From contig NZ_BKCF01000001.1 in assembly GCF_009014635.1 (NCBI RefSeq), forward strand, positions 1,116,001-1,180,000: DNA of 64,000 nt, given 5' to 3'. Below the pieces are notes generated by a model. It saw nothing but the letters and a program-made list of their open reading frames with translations, did not search any database and was not told the origin of the DNA. This DNA is from Patiriisocius marinistellae. GTDB taxonomy: Bacteria > Bacteroidota > Bacteroidia > Flavobacteriales > Flavobacteriaceae. The first letter of the stretch is position 1. Every line of letters begins with the position of its first letter. Made by a program: the position numbers and the translations under genes. Positions 52,893-62,574 of the stretch are shown here, in pieces.

Positions 52893-54179
52893 ATGATATA
52901 TCAAAGAAGCAGTACCTTATTCGCTGCGGCTAAAAACGTAATTCCTGGTGGAGTAAATAGCCCTGTACGCGCATTTAAAGCAGTAGGTGGTGATCCTATT
53001 TTTGTAAAGAAAGCGAAAGGCGCTTATTTATATGACGAAGATGGAAATACATTAATTGACTATATAAACTCATGGGGGCCTATGATCTTAGGCCATGCTC
53101 ATGAACCAGTTGTAAACGCCGTTATTGAAAAAACAAAGTTAGGAACGTCATTTGGGATGCCTACAGAAATAGAAACTAAAATAGCTGAATTAGCAATTTC
53201 TATGGTTCCAAATATCGATAAAATAAGATTTGTAAATAGTGGTACAGAAGCTTGTATGAGTGCTGTGCGTTTAGCACGTGGATTTACTGGTAAAGATAAA
53301 ATTATAAAATTTGCAGGATGTTATCATGGGCATAGTGATTCTTTTCTAATACAAGCAGGAAGTGGTGCAGTAACCTTTGGAAGCCCTAATAGTCCTGGTG
53401 TTACAAAAGGTACGGCTAAAGATACTTTGCTTGCAGAATATAATAATTTGTCTCAAGTTGCTGAAATTATCAACGACAACAAAAACGAAATTTCTTGTAT
53501 TATTTTAGAACCTATAGCTGGAAATATGGGGTGTATTCCACCTGCTGAGGGTTTTCTGGAAGGGTTGCGTAAACTTTGTGATGAAAACGAAATATTGCTC
53601 ATATTTGATGAGGTAATGACAGGGTTTAGGGTGGCAAAAGGAGGTGTGCAAGAACTTAAAAATGTGAAAGCAGATATTGTTACCTTCGGAAAAGTAATAG
53701 GCGGGGGACTGCCCGTTGGTGCATTTGCCGCTCGTGAAGAAATTATGAATCATTTAGCGCCTTTAGGACCAGTTTACCAGGCAGGAACATTAAGTGGTAA
53801 TCCACTAGCAATGGCTGCGGGATATGCAATGTTAAATGAATTAAATAGTAAGTCTGAAATTTTCAAATCTTTACAGAAGAAAACCGAATATTTACACAAA
53901 GGAATGACCGAAGTTTTAAATAATCGTTCCATTGCTCACACTATTAATAGAGAGCAATCAATGATTTCGGTACATTTTTCTGAAACGCCAGTTACAAATT
54001 TTAAAACTGCTGCAAATGCAAATAATGAAACTTTTAAAAAGTTTTTTCACGGTTTGCTTAATAATGGTATTTACATTGCTCCAAGTGCTTTTGAAACTTG
54101 GTTTTTGTGTGACGCGTTATCTTATAAAGATTTAGATAAAACAATTGAAGTAATTGATAAGACAGTTCAAACATTTTAA
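52893..54179 (+). CDS. hemL: Glutamate-1-semialdehyde 2,1-aminomutase
   Basis: The 428-residue protein makes 5-aminolevulinate for tetrapyrroles from glutamate 1-semialdehyde. Motifs are [58 protein letters not shown] and the PLP lysine in [16 protein letters not shown]. It is the third gene of a tight operon and ends at a strong terminator. Confidence 0.96.
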   Translation: MIYQRSSTLFAAAKNVIPGGVNSPVRAFKAVGGDPIFVKKAKGAYLYDEDGNTLIDYINSWGPMILGHAHEPVVNAVIEKTKLGTSFGMPTEIETKIAELAISMVPNIDKIRFVNSGTEACMSAVRLARGFTGKDKIIKFAGCYHGHSDSFLIQAGSGAVTFGSPNSPGVTKGTAKDTLLAEYNNLSQVAEIINDNKNEISCIILEPIAGNMGCIPPAEGFLEGLRKLCDENEILLIFDEVMTGFRVAKGGVQELKNVKADIVTFGKVIGGGLPVGAFAAREEIMNHLAPLGPVYQAGTLSGNPLAMAAGYAMLNELNSKSEIFKSLQKKTEYLHKGMTEVLNNRSIAHTINREQSMISVHFSETPVTNFKTAANANNETFKKFFHGLLNNGIYIAPSAFETWFLCDALSYKDLDKTIEVIDKTVQTF

Positions 54180-54183
54180 ACAT

Positions 54184-54214
54184 AAAAAAGTCCCACAATT
54201 TGTGGGACTTTTTT
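54184..54214. terminator. Bidirectional terminator after hemL
   Basis: GTCCCACA, loop ATT, TGTGGGAC with A6 and T6 flanks, between convergent genes. Confidence 0.92.
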
Positions 54215-54232
54215 AATTATATTAAAAACAAT

Positions 54233-54586
54233 TTATTGCTTTTGCATTGCTAAGTATTTTGTGTATTGCTCAGCAGTTAATGTTTTTTTCATAGCATCGT
54301 TAAGTGTTTTGTCTAGTTCAGTTTTCTTCACCTTAACTTCAGCGTTATTCATGTCTTTTCCTGATACGCTTTTTCTCATGCTTACTTCATTTGCAGTAAA
54401 TGCTCTAAAAACAGCACGTTGTTGATCACCTGTTAATTGTAACGCATCGTTTAAATTAGATGTTTTCGTTTTTGCAACTACCTCTGGTCTGTCATCTTGT
54501 GTTGTAGATAGTGACTGAGCTTGTGCATTTTGAGCTCCAAAAATAAATAGTGCAGCTACTGCTATTACTTTAAATAAATTTTTCAT
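54233..54586 (-). CDS. Small exported helical protein
   Basis: The 117-residue protein has a signal peptide ending AQAQ and a helical, charged remainder with LNDALQLTGDQQRAVFRAF and LDKTLNDAMKKTLTAEQYTKY. These resemble the LTxxQ helices of Spy/CpxP-like periplasmic proteins, a weak similarity. The function is unknown. Confidence 0.7.
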   Translation of the reverse strand: MKNLFKVIAVAALFIFGAQNAQAQSLSTTQDDRPEVVAKTKTSNLNDALQLTGDQQRAVFRAFTANEVSMRKSVSGKDMNNAEVKVKKTELDKTLNDAMKKTLTAEQYTKYLAMQKQ

Positions 54587-54813
54587 TGTCGGTTTTTTAT
54601 TAAATAATGTACTAATGTAAATAATTTGATTTCAATAAACCAATAATTGAGCCAAAAAGATGAATTTCAAAACAATGTGTTTAATTTTTTATCATTTCGG
54701 TTACTATATGATATCACTATTTGGCTCAATGGAAAGGTGCGTTTGCTAGTTAGAGGTTTTTAAAAATTGTGTTCGATAGTACTTTCACTATAAATCTAAA
54801 AAGATATATCAAC

Positions 54814-56112
54814 ATGAAAACAAAAATTTTATTATCAGCAATGCTTATTGTATTGGTGTTCACCGCATGGAAGGTTATTGAACCTTCAAAACAATTTACT
54901 GAAACTCAAAGAGTGCTTGAGCCAGAGGCTGGGTGCGTATTTATGACTGTAATGGGGGAGGAGTCCTCAAATAATTTTTCTCTATATAAAAATGATGAAA
55001 ACCTAACTCTAGCTATCCGTGATGGATTAGCATGGTTGTCAAAGGCACAGTTAGAGAATGGAGGGTACGGTGCGGGAACTCATAATGCGCAAAACGTTAT
55101 GGATCCTCATGCTGTTCAAGGCGACCCAGCAACAACTGCAATGGTAGCAACAGCTTTTTTAAGAAGCGGAACCACATTAAAAAAAGGTATTTATAGTAAG
55201 CAGCTACAAGGAGCAATTAATTATTTGCTAAACGAAGTTGAACGTAATAAAAACAACGAATATATCACCCAGGCAAGAGGTACTCAAATTCAGCGTAAGC
55301 TAGGTGAAAATATAGATGTGGTAATGACAGCTCAGTTTTTTTCTAATCTTTTAGGGAGAGAATTAAAAGGTGTGGACTCGAATAGAGTGTCAAGAGCATT
55401 AGATATTTGCATTGATAAAATCCAGCGAAGTACAGATGATCAAGGAAAACAAAAAGGTGCAGGTTGGGCTGGTGTTTTGCAAAGCGGTCTCGCTAATAGT
55501 GCACTAGAAGCGGCACAATCTGTGGGAGCTTCGGTAAATGAAGATATTTTAGAAAAATCACGAGCATATCAAAAATCAAATTATGATGGTGAAAACGGAA
55601 ATATTAATACTGCAGATGGTGCCGGTGTTATGCTATATTCTGTTAGTGGTAGTGTGAGAGCAACTGCAAAAGATGCGCGTAAAGCTGAGAATGCTATCAA
55701 AGAAGCAAATAAGAATGGGACATTAGAAGAAAAAGTTGTTAATGCTGCAAATCTTCAAAAAGCAGGATATACTGAAGCTGAAGCAGCAGAATACACAGCG
55801 TCTTACAATGTATATCAATCTGCTAAGAAAGTAGCGCAACGTGAAGATGTTCTCAATGGTTTTGGCAATAATGGAGGAGAAGAGTTTTTAAGTTTCTTAC
55901 AAACAGGTGAATCTCTTGCAGTAAATCAAGATAATGATTGGACAAAGTGGTATAATGATATGAGTGGGAGAATCTTAAAAATCCAAAATCAAGATGGTAG
56001 CTGGAATGGACACCATTGTATTACTAGTCCTGTGTTTTGTACAGCAACTAGCTTACTCTTGTTAACTATTGATAACGATATTGAATATTTAAGTAACATG
56101 GGTGAAGATTAA
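54814..56112 (+). CDS. Exported alpha/alpha-toroid (prenyltransferase-like fold) protein
   Basis: The protein has 432 residues from ATG 54814; a GTG 15 codons upstream is disfavoured because the signal sequence starts at MKTKILLSAMLIVLVF. Repeats such as GLAWLSKAQLENGGYG, ATTAMVATAFLRSG, KGAGWAGVLQSGLANSALEAA and ILKIQNQDGSWNGHHC resemble the QW-type repeats of terpene cyclase/prenyltransferase toroids. The DDTAE-type acid motif is not visible. No sorting tail is present. Export with such a fold is uncommon; the role is unknown. Confidence 0.65.
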   Translation: MKTKILLSAMLIVLVFTAWKVIEPSKQFTETQRVLEPEAGCVFMTVMGEESSNNFSLYKNDENLTLAIRDGLAWLSKAQLENGGYGAGTHNAQNVMDPHAVQGDPATTAMVATAFLRSGTTLKKGIYSKQLQGAINYLLNEVERNKNNEYITQARGTQIQRKLGENIDVVMTAQFFSNLLGRELKGVDSNRVSRALDICIDKIQRSTDDQGKQKGAGWAGVLQSGLANSALEAAQSVGASVNEDILEKSRAYQKSNYDGENGNINTADGAGVMLYSVSGSVRATAKDARKAENAIKEANKNGTLEEKVVNAANLQKAGYTEAEAAEYTASYNVYQSAKKVAQREDVLNGFGNNGGEEFLSFLQTGESLAVNQDNDWTKWYNDMSGRILKIQNQDGSWNGHHCITSPVFCTATSLLLLTIDNDIEYLSNMGED

Positions 56113-56314
56113 ACGTCTTTTGTCAAAAACACGCTTAATTTATAAATGTAGACCTATCTAATTTTTAATTTGTTTATTACTACATTATTTTAGTATATCA
56201 AGATTCATGTCTTGTTTGTTGAGATGGAAACATCTTTTTTAAAACATCGCTTACGCTACCTTAAATGCTAGCCCGCTTATGCCAAAAAGCAGGAACAGTG
56301 AGCGGTGTTATTTT

Positions 56315-56342
56315 AAAATAGCCGCTATAAAGCGGCTATTTT
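56315..56342. terminator. Bidirectional terminator
   Basis: AAAATAGCCGCT, loop ATAA, AGCGGCTATTTT, between convergent genes. The rest of the 258-nt gap (56113-56370) shows nothing further. Confidence 0.88.
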
Positions 56343-56370
56343 GTTTTATCTATAAAATTAAATTAAGCTC

Positions 56371-58167
56371 TTATTTTTTTATAAATTTCTTAGTTAAACT
56401 ACCGTTACTTGTTTCAACCTTTACAAAGTAAACGCCACCTTGAAGACTAGCAATCTGTATATTCTTTACAGTTGCTTGGGTGTTTAAAATTTCAGAAAAA
56501 AGTTGCTTTCCTTGTATTGAATAAATTGTAATAGTTGCGTTGCTTTCTAGATTTGGCATCGAGATATTTAAAAGGTCTTTGGCAGGATTTGGAAAAATTG
56601 CCAATCCTACTAAATGCTGTGAAATAACACCTAATGCTACATCTTCATCTAAGAAATCTGGAACGTCATTATTGTTGGTATCATCATCAATAGGGTCTCC
56701 GTTATTGTTGTAATCTTCATCTTTTGTTAAAATGCCATCACCGTCATCGTCATCGTCAAGATAATTTTCAATTAAATCGCCATCAGTATCAATAAATATT
56801 TGTGGTCCAAGGCCTGCGCCTATTCCTTGAATTTCGTCGATCGTTTCTACATTGTCGCCATCATCATCACTATCTAGATAATTAGGGATGTTGTCACCAT
56901 CTGTGTCATCATCTTCCAAGTCGCCATTATTGTTAAGGTCTTCGTCATCATTAGGGATTCCATCGCCGTCAATATCCAATGTGTCAGTCAATATTAAATC
57001 AAAGTTTATTAGAGAGAAACACCCTGTGTTAAAATTTGTAACCGAAACATGTATTGTTTGTGGATTGGTAATATTTGAATATTGTGTGGGGTCAACTATA
57101 GGATTCATATTTGACTGAGCATCTGCTAAAGTTTCAAAATAGTTAATATCAAAGTCGTTAGAAGGAAGACTATTTATTATTTTTCCTTCAACGTTTGTCA
57201 AATCAAATATTTCTGTGCCGTCCATATCTTCATCTACTAAGAATAAATTATTTGGGGTGACGGGTTGGGGAGTTTCATTTACAATTAAACTAAATTGTAC
57301 TATATCAAAACATCCAGTATTGTTATTTGATAACCTTGCATATATTATTTGAAAATTTCCAGCGATATTAGTATATTCAGTGCTATTAGGTATAATATTT
57401 ACATTTAATTCTGCTTCAAGAAAAACCTCATGATAAGTTACTGTAAAATTGGCTGGAGAATTAGAGCCCAATATTTCTGTACTTAATGAAGCGAGGTTAA
57501 ATGTTCCAAAACCGTCATTATCAATATCACAAACTTCTAAGTTACTTGGTTGGTTTGCCTCAACTTCACAATTGACATTCAATACAAAAAATTTATAAAA
57601 GCTCATGCAACCTGTATTTTCTTCAATTGTTCTGTAGTAAATTATTTGAGAATATTCTACTTCATTAGTGTATGCTTCAGGATTTAATATTGATAAATTT
57701 GAGTTTAAATCATTAAGAGAAGCATAGTATATTACAGAAATAATTGAAGGGTCTTGTCCATTTAAAATGATAGTATCGTTTATTGTTAAATCTACCTGAG
57801 CAAAACCATCACCGGTCCCATCATTAATATCTATATTGTCACAATTAGATCCAGAACTACATCCGTTATTAGCTGGTGGTGTATTAAATATTGTAGTAGT
57901 TTCAGAAATTATCAACCCGCTGCCTGTAGTAATCTCAACTTTGTAATCATTCTGTTGAGTTGCAGTATAAGTTGCATTAGTCTCACCTGGTAATGGTACG
58001 TTATTTCTAAACCATTGATAAGATTGAGCATTTGTACAAGTAGCATCAAGTAGAAAATTAGAGCCTCCGCAGCTGTAATATTCATCTTCCAATACATCAA
58101 CACACGACTGAGAAAACCCAGTAGATATTGAAAATAAAGCAAGTAAAATGAGTAGTAATTGTTTCAT
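56371..58167 (-). CDS. T9SS-secreted protein with Asp-rich thrombospondin-type-3-like repeats
   Basis: The 598-residue protein has a signal peptide ending TGFSQ, then an Ig-like segment ([20 protein letters not shown]). Two or three ~95-residue modules with [14 protein letters not shown] and [15 protein letters not shown] follow. A calcium-binding Asp-rich stretch lies at ~395-510 ([19 protein letters not shown] and [10 protein letters not shown]). It ends with a T9SS tail ([14 protein letters not shown], ending KKFIKK). It is a surface or released protein of unknown target. Confidence 0.85.
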   Translation of the reverse strand: MKQLLLILLALFSISTGFSQSCVDVLEDEYYSCGGSNFLLDATCTNAQSYQWFRNNVPLPGETNATYTATQQNDYKVEITTGSGLIISETTTIFNTPPANNGCSSGSNCDNIDINDGTGDGFAQVDLTINDTIILNGQDPSIISVIYYASLNDLNSNLSILNPEAYTNEVEYSQIIYYRTIEENTGCMSFYKFFVLNVNCEVEANQPSNLEVCDIDNDGFGTFNLASLSTEILGSNSPANFTVTYHEVFLEAELNVNIIPNSTEYTNIAGNFQIIYARLSNNNTGCFDIVQFSLIVNETPQPVTPNNLFLVDEDMDGTEIFDLTNVEGKIINSLPSNDFDINYFETLADAQSNMNPIVDPTQYSNITNPQTIHVSVTNFNTGCFSLINFDLILTDTLDIDGDGIPNDDEDLNNNGDLEDDDTDGDNIPNYLDSDDDGDNVETIDEIQGIGAGLGPQIFIDTDGDLIENYLDDDDDGDGILTKDEDYNNNGDPIDDDTNNNDVPDFLDEDVALGVISQHLVGLAIFPNPAKDLLNISMPNLESNATITIYSIQGKQLFSEILNTQATVKNIQIASLQGGVYFVKVETSNGSLTKKFIKK

Positions 58168-58181
58168 AAAGCATTTTTTTT

Positions 58182-58189
58182 CAAATATA
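58182..58189 (-). promoter_or_regulatory. -7 element TATATTTG
   Basis: An exact TAnnTTTG on the minus strand, 14 nt before the T9SS-protein ATG, within a 34-nt gap after the gene upstream. No TTG at -33 spacing is evident. Confidence 0.35.
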
Positions 58190-58201
58190 AACAGATGGTT
58201 T

Positions 58202-59671
58202 TTAATGGGTTCTAAAAAACACCAATTTTAACGTAGTCTCATACAATCCCGTTCTCTCCATTTTTGCCTTCAACCATGCGTAAAAACTCATCACAAACAC
58301 GTCCTCTTTTTCTGTGCCAATCCACTCAAAAGAGGTTTCTACCAACTGCTGAAATTTATCAGAATTGATCTCTTGAGGAGCCTCATAATATTTTGAGACC
58401 AGTTTAATAAAATTCAACACACGAACCTCACCCGAAGCTTTCAACTGTTTTGAAAATCGATTGTTAAAACCCGTAATCCTTGAAAGCACAACATCCAGTT
58501 TATCCAGTTCTATCAACACCAAAATTTCAATAATCGATTTTTTAATCACCCAAATCCAACCGTTTTTCTTTTCGTACCACAAATCGGTATGGTGCATTTG
58601 CTTTAAAACAGCATAACAATCCTCATATTTTTCTTGCTGAAAAAAACAAACGGCAAGCGTTAAATCAATATCCAGGGAGTTAGAGGTATATTGTTTTAAT
58701 AATGAAATTGCTTTGTTGGGTTGATTGGTGTAATTAAAACAAAGCGCTCTATTTAGAGTCAGTTTTTCTTGGAATCTGCCATAGTACTTGCGGTGTTCCT
58801 TTTCCATTTGGGTTTCCATAATTCCCAAAAATTTTGTCGAAGTTTCAAAATCCTTATTTCTAAAACTTACCGTTGCCATCACATTCAACATTTCAATATG
58901 ATAGAATAAGTGTTTATTGGCAAGCTCTCCTTTTTCCGAAACTATCTCGTACAACCTAAATAAAAAAGGAGCACTGTCATAATAATAACTTTGCAAACGA
59001 GCGGCCGTTGCTGTAATACTCATTAATTGAAAAAGTGATTTATAGGTAAGTTTGTTATCGAGTCCAATTTTAAAATTGCTAAAAACATCAGTAATAATAT
59101 CTTGTATTGATTTTTGCTTCTTCGATTTTAAAGCTTCCTTAATATGCGCATACGCCATATTCATTTGTTGCTCACGGTTAAATAGTGCAAGGTTTTTTTC
59201 TGCTGAAATGATAAGCTCATTTAAAATGATTGCAGGATTAAGATGCGCGTATTGAATTTTAGTATGATAAATTTCGGTAAGAATAGCATACACATCTAAT
59301 TGTAGCGCAGATTTTTCAGCTTTAGCTAGCGTTTTAAATCCTAGTTTGTAATGTTTGTGTTCAAAGAAAATCCGGCTGGAAAGTAGTAGTTTAAGTATTT
59401 CAAGTTCTTCACTTGTTTCTCCTGCAAAGCTTTTTAAGGCAATGAAATCAATAAGACTATCTTGTAATCTTTTACACAATGCATGAAAGGCATTTTTAGA
59501 ATCTTTTCCATACAATTTGACAACAATATTATCTGTCTCTCCTTTAACAATAAGCTTAAAGAGTGTAGTGTTTTTTGTGTCTCCTCTTCGGTTTTTTTGC
59601 TGTAGGTTTAAGATAAAATCACGCTGTTCTTCAGCAGAAAGTGTTTCTATAATGCTCTGTAATGCTTTCAT
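58202..59671 (-). CDS. Conserved all-helical cytoplasmic protein, TPR-like
   Basis: The 489-residue protein starts [19 protein letters not shown] with no signal peptide. It is helical throughout, with repeat-like helices ([70 protein letters not shown]). The pattern suggests TPR-like scaffold repeats. I do not recognise a named family. An inverted repeat lies 57 nt upstream of its start. Confidence 0.7.
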   Translation of the reverse strand: MKALQSIIETLSAEEQRDFILNLQQKNRRGDTKNTTLFKLIVKGETDNIVVKLYGKDSKNAFHALCKRLQDSLIDFIALKSFAGETSEELEILKLLLSSRIFFEHKHYKLGFKTLAKAEKSALQLDVYAILTEIYHTKIQYAHLNPAIILNELIISAEKNLALFNREQQMNMAYAHIKEALKSKKQKSIQDIITDVFSNFKIGLDNKLTYKSLFQLMSITATAARLQSYYYDSAPFLFRLYEIVSEKGELANKHLFYHIEMLNVMATVSFRNKDFETSTKFLGIMETQMEKEHRKYYGRFQEKLTLNRALCFNYTNQPNKAISLLKQYTSNSLDIDLTLAVCFFQQEKYEDCYAVLKQMHHTDLWYEKKNGWIWVIKKSIIEILVLIELDKLDVVLSRITGFNNRFSKQLKASGEVRVLNFIKLVSKYYEAPQEINSDKFQQLVETSFEWIGTEKEDVFVMSFYAWLKAKMERTGLYETTLKLVFFRTH

Positions 59672-59727
59672 TTAATCGTAAGTTTTTTTTGTGTCAGTTT
59701 GGGTTAAATGGAAGACAGTAAGGTAGT

Positions 59728-59755
59728 GTTATATTTAACTTGTGTCAAATATAAC
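59728..59755. repeat. Inverted repeat upstream of the helical-protein gene
   Basis: GTTATATTT and AAATATAAC, perfect 9-bp arms with a 10-nt loop. It could be an operator or an mRNA leader hairpin. Confidence 0.45.
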
Positions 59756-59979
59756 AAATAAAATCACTCAAATTTTGTTTATAAAGCACACTTTGGCTTC
59801 TTTCAATAAAGTATTATTAATTAAATATTTGTTTTTTTAAATCGTAAGTTTTAATAAAAAGTAACATTTCCGAAGAACTTAATCCACCGCATCTTTGTGG
59901 GGTAAATAATTTTAATGCCGTTTTAATTGAAATATGGAGCATTCTTAATTTGAATTATTTTTTGTTCAAATGAGATTAA

Positions 59980-60015
59980 AAAATAAAAGCATAGCCTTAG
60001 CTACGGTTTTATTTT
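59980..60015 (+). terminator. Terminator-like hairpin with no gene upstream
   Basis: AAAATAAAA-GC-A-TAGC pairs with GCTA-C-GG-TTTTATTTT around CTTA, with two mismatches. The nearest upstream gene on this strand is thousands of bases away, so the terminator may end a non-coding RNA. Confidence 0.45.
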
Positions 60016-60098
60016 ATAGCGATATGTGGACGAAAAAGAAACAAATTATATGTTTTATATTTTAGTTAGAGCGGCATAAATCATCAAAATCAAAAATT

Positions 60099-60593
60099 AT
60101 GGAACATGTATTTAATGAAAAGAAGCCTGTAAACGCTCCTGCATTTGAGGAGAAAGTTGTTACTAAAAAGAGTAAAAAAGTAGAAGACTTTAATTGTAAA
60201 CCAAGCCCAGCATTTATTGGTGCTTCTTGGACAGCATTACTAATAGGGATGGTGTCTTATTGCATAGGTTTATGGAATGTGGGGATGGAATTGAATGAAA
60301 AAGGCTATTATTTTACCATTCTGTTATTTGGTCTTTTCTCAGTGGTCTCCGTACAAAAAAGTGTGCGGGATAGAGTAGAGGGGATCCCAGTGACAGATAT
60401 GTATTACGGGATAAGCTGGTTTACCACCATCGCCTCTATTGTATTGTTAATAATTGGTTTGTGGAATGCAGACATTGAGCTTAGTGAAAAAGGATTTTAC
60501 GGAATGTCATTCACGCTAGCGCTTTTTGCCGCTGTCGCAGTGCAGAAAAATACTAGGGACGTTAAGTTTCTAGATGAAAAGGCAAATAGCTAA
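60099..60593 (+). CDS. YiaA/YiaB-family inner-membrane protein
   Basis: The 164-residue protein has four predicted membrane helices in two repeats ([24 protein letters not shown] and [24 protein letters not shown]), each followed by FxxVxVQK(S/N). This is the YiaA/B pattern. A basic N-terminal tail of ~40 residues precedes it. The function is unknown. It is first in a three-gene membrane operon. Confidence 0.88.
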   Translation: MEHVFNEKKPVNAPAFEEKVVTKKSKKVEDFNCKPSPAFIGASWTALLIGMVSYCIGLWNVGMELNEKGYYFTILLFGLFSVVSVQKSVRDRVEGIPVTDMYYGISWFTTIASIVLLIIGLWNADIELSEKGFYGMSFTLALFAAVAVQKNTRDVKFLDEKANS

Positions 60594-60610
60594 CTATTAG
60601 TTTTAAGAGG

Positions 60611-60641
60611 TTGCGTGCTGGGCTTTTTACCTAGTACGCAA
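60611..60641 (+). other. Strong intercistronic hairpin
   Basis: TTGCGTGCTGGG and CCTAGTACGCAA form a 12-bp stem including two G-T pairs, with a 7-nt loop. No T-run follows, so it is unlikely to be a terminator. It sits between the YiaA/B-like and DUF2157 genes. Confidence 0.6.
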
Positions 60642-60673
60642 TCCACAAAACAACATTAATTAAATAAAAAAAT

Positions 60674-61924
60674 ATGACGTCAAAATTAGAAAGAGACTTC
60701 GATGAGCTTGTAGGAGCTCAGGTTATTTCAACTGAGGTTCAGAACAATATTTTAGAATATTACGACACAAAAAAACAGGCAGAGCCCAACAAACTTTTTG
60801 CCATTTTTGGCGTGCTAGGTTCCTTGCTCGTGGGTTTAGGTGTTATTTTGATAATCGCTCATAATTGGGATGATTTTAGTAGAGGAACAAAAACTATTTG
60901 GGCATTTTTGCCTTTAGTTATTGGGCAAATTGCCGTTGCATTTTCTTATTTTAAAAGAAAGGGGAAGTCTTGGGTAGAAGGCTCGGCTACATTTTTATTC
61001 TTTGGGATTGGAGCGAGTTTATCACTGGTTAGCCAGATTTATAATATTAGTGGCAGTATGTCCTCTTTAATTTTGACTTGGATGTTGCTCGCTGCACCTT
61101 TAATCTATCTTTTAAAGTCGTATGCTTCACTATTATTACATCTTTTGTTCGCCACGATTTACGCCTGTAATGTGGGATATTTTAATGATGATATTCCGTG
61201 GTTGTATATTCCATTAGTGCTGTTTGTATTGCCTGCATATTTTAAAAATATTAAGATAGCGCCAAGCGATAATAGCACGGGAATGCTACACTGGCTGGTG
61301 CCTGCGAGTATTTTGATTTCGCTAGGTGCCTTTGTTTCTGGAAATGATACAGTGGGTTTTGTAATGTATATGGCGTTGTTTGGGTTGTTTTATAATATTG
61401 GGCATCTTACATATTTTAAAAGCCAAAAAATGCGTCGCAACGGCTATCTCCTCATTGGGTCGTTAGGAACGGTCATCACATTGTTGATTGCCAGTTTTAG
61501 GTGGGTGTGGAACGATGGTGCGACCTTCGGAAATGTGACTGATATTTATATTACAGGGTTTTTAATCGCTAGTGCGATTGGGGTTTTAATTTATTTATTT
61601 CGTCAAAAGTCATTGAAAATATTTAACCCTTTTCAGTATGCATTTTTACTCTTCGCGGGCATCTTTTTCTTTCAAGAATTTGATTCAATGATACCTATGG
61701 TTTTGACAAATATTTTGCTTTTATCTATGGGGTTATATGCAATATATCTAGGCTCAAAACGCAACGCATTTAGCATTCTCAATTATGGATTGCTCATTAT
61801 TACTTCGCTCATCGCGTTTCGTTTTTTCGATATCGAAATTTCATTCGTAATAAGAGGTGTACTGTTTGTAGCTATAGGAGTCGGATTTTTTGTCGCCAAT
61901 TATTCCATGTTTAAAAAACAATAA
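60674..61924 (+). CDS. DUF2157 multispan membrane protein
   Basis: The 416-residue protein has an N-terminal soluble helix region (LERDFDELVGAQVISTEVQNNILEYYDTKK) typical of DUF2157. About ten membrane helices follow (FGVLGSLLVGLGVILIIAHNWDDF as the family signature). It is coupled with the GDYXXLXY gene 16 nt downstream, a pairing commonly seen. Confidence 0.9.
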   Translation: MTSKLERDFDELVGAQVISTEVQNNILEYYDTKKQAEPNKLFAIFGVLGSLLVGLGVILIIAHNWDDFSRGTKTIWAFLPLVIGQIAVAFSYFKRKGKSWVEGSATFLFFGIGASLSLVSQIYNISGSMSSLILTWMLLAAPLIYLLKSYASLLLHLLFATIYACNVGYFNDDIPWLYIPLVLFVLPAYFKNIKIAPSDNSTGMLHWLVPASILISLGAFVSGNDTVGFVMYMALFGLFYNIGHLTYFKSQKMRRNGYLLIGSLGTVITLLIASFRWVWNDGATFGNVTDIYITGFLIASAIGVLIYLFRQKSLKIFNPFQYAFLLFAGIFFFQEFDSMIPMVLTNILLLSMGLYAIYLGSKRNAFSILNYGLLIITSLIAFRFFDIEISFVIRGVLFVAIGVGFFVANYSMFKKQ

Positions 61925-61940
61925 TTAAAAAACAGAAGCC

Positions 61941-62504
61941 ATGAATAAATTATTAACACCTATAATCCTTGTGGCACTATTTGCAGCACAATGGTTTATC
62001 CCAGCGCAAATGATTTACCAACAAGAAGCAGTACTCACAGAGGGAACTCCCTATAAATTTAAAACGATTCCTATAGATCCTAGCGACCCGTTGCGTGGCA
62101 AGTATATAGTTTTAAATTATGAAATGAACAAGTTGAAAATAACAGATTCTTCTCTTTTTAACGTAGATGAGTTTTATGTTTATATTGAAAATGACACCAA
62201 TGGTTTTGCACAAGCAACACATGCAAGTGCCCAAAAAATGGATAATATGCAAGATTATATAAAAGTTGATTCGGGTTATTTTTATGAAGATACTATTCAT
62301 TTCCAGCTTCCATTTAATAGATTTTATATGGAAGAATCAAAAGCATACGAAGCTGAGGTCTATGTAAGAAATGCAACTAGAGACACACTACCCTTAAATT
62401 GCTACGGGCTAGTTTATATCAAAGAAGGCCAAGCTATTTTAAAAAATGTTATTGTAGATGAGATTTCTATCAAAGATTATGTTTTAAAAAATCGCACAGA
62501 ATAG
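61941..62504 (+). CDS. GDYXXLXY domain-containing protein
   Basis: The 187-residue protein has an N-terminal membrane helix (PIILVALFAAQWFIPA) and the domain signature DPLRGKYIVLNYEM, here with RGKY in place of GDY. A soluble beta-rich domain follows. It is the partner of DUF2157; the function is unknown. Confidence 0.87.
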   Translation: MNKLLTPIILVALFAAQWFIPAQMIYQQEAVLTEGTPYKFKTIPIDPSDPLRGKYIVLNYEMNKLKITDSSLFNVDEFYVYIENDTNGFAQATHASAQKMDNMQDYIKVDSGYFYEDTIHFQLPFNRFYMEESKAYEAEVYVRNATRDTLPLNCYGLVYIKEGQAILKNVIVDEISIKDYVLKNRTE

Positions 62505-62506
62505 AA

Positions 62507-62531
62507 AAACGCCGAGTAGCACTCAGCGTTT
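62507..62531. terminator. Hairpin terminator, mainly for the minus-strand gene
   Basis: AAACGC-C-GAGT pairs with ACTC-A-GCGTTT. Read on the minus strand it is followed by T5. Confidence 0.65.
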
Positions 62532-62545
62532 ATTTTGATGATGGG

Positions 62546-62574
62546 AACGGCCTTTTTTAAAGGTCGTTTTTTAT
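62546..62574 (+). terminator. Intrinsic terminator of the membrane operon
   Basis: AACGGCCTTT and AAAGGTCGTT (one G-T pair) followed by T6. The T-run reaches the stop codon of the convergent gene. Confidence 0.75.

Larger units (their letters stand above)
59672..60098. other. 427-nt intergenic region
   Basis: This gap lies between the divergent helical-protein and YiaA/B-like genes. It holds a 9-bp inverted repeat at 59728-59755, one TTTCCGAAG (59867-59875), a promoter-like CATCTTTG at 59890-59897 and a terminator-like hairpin at 59980-60015. There is no open frame of note between the last two, which together could bound a small RNA. Confidence 0.5.
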
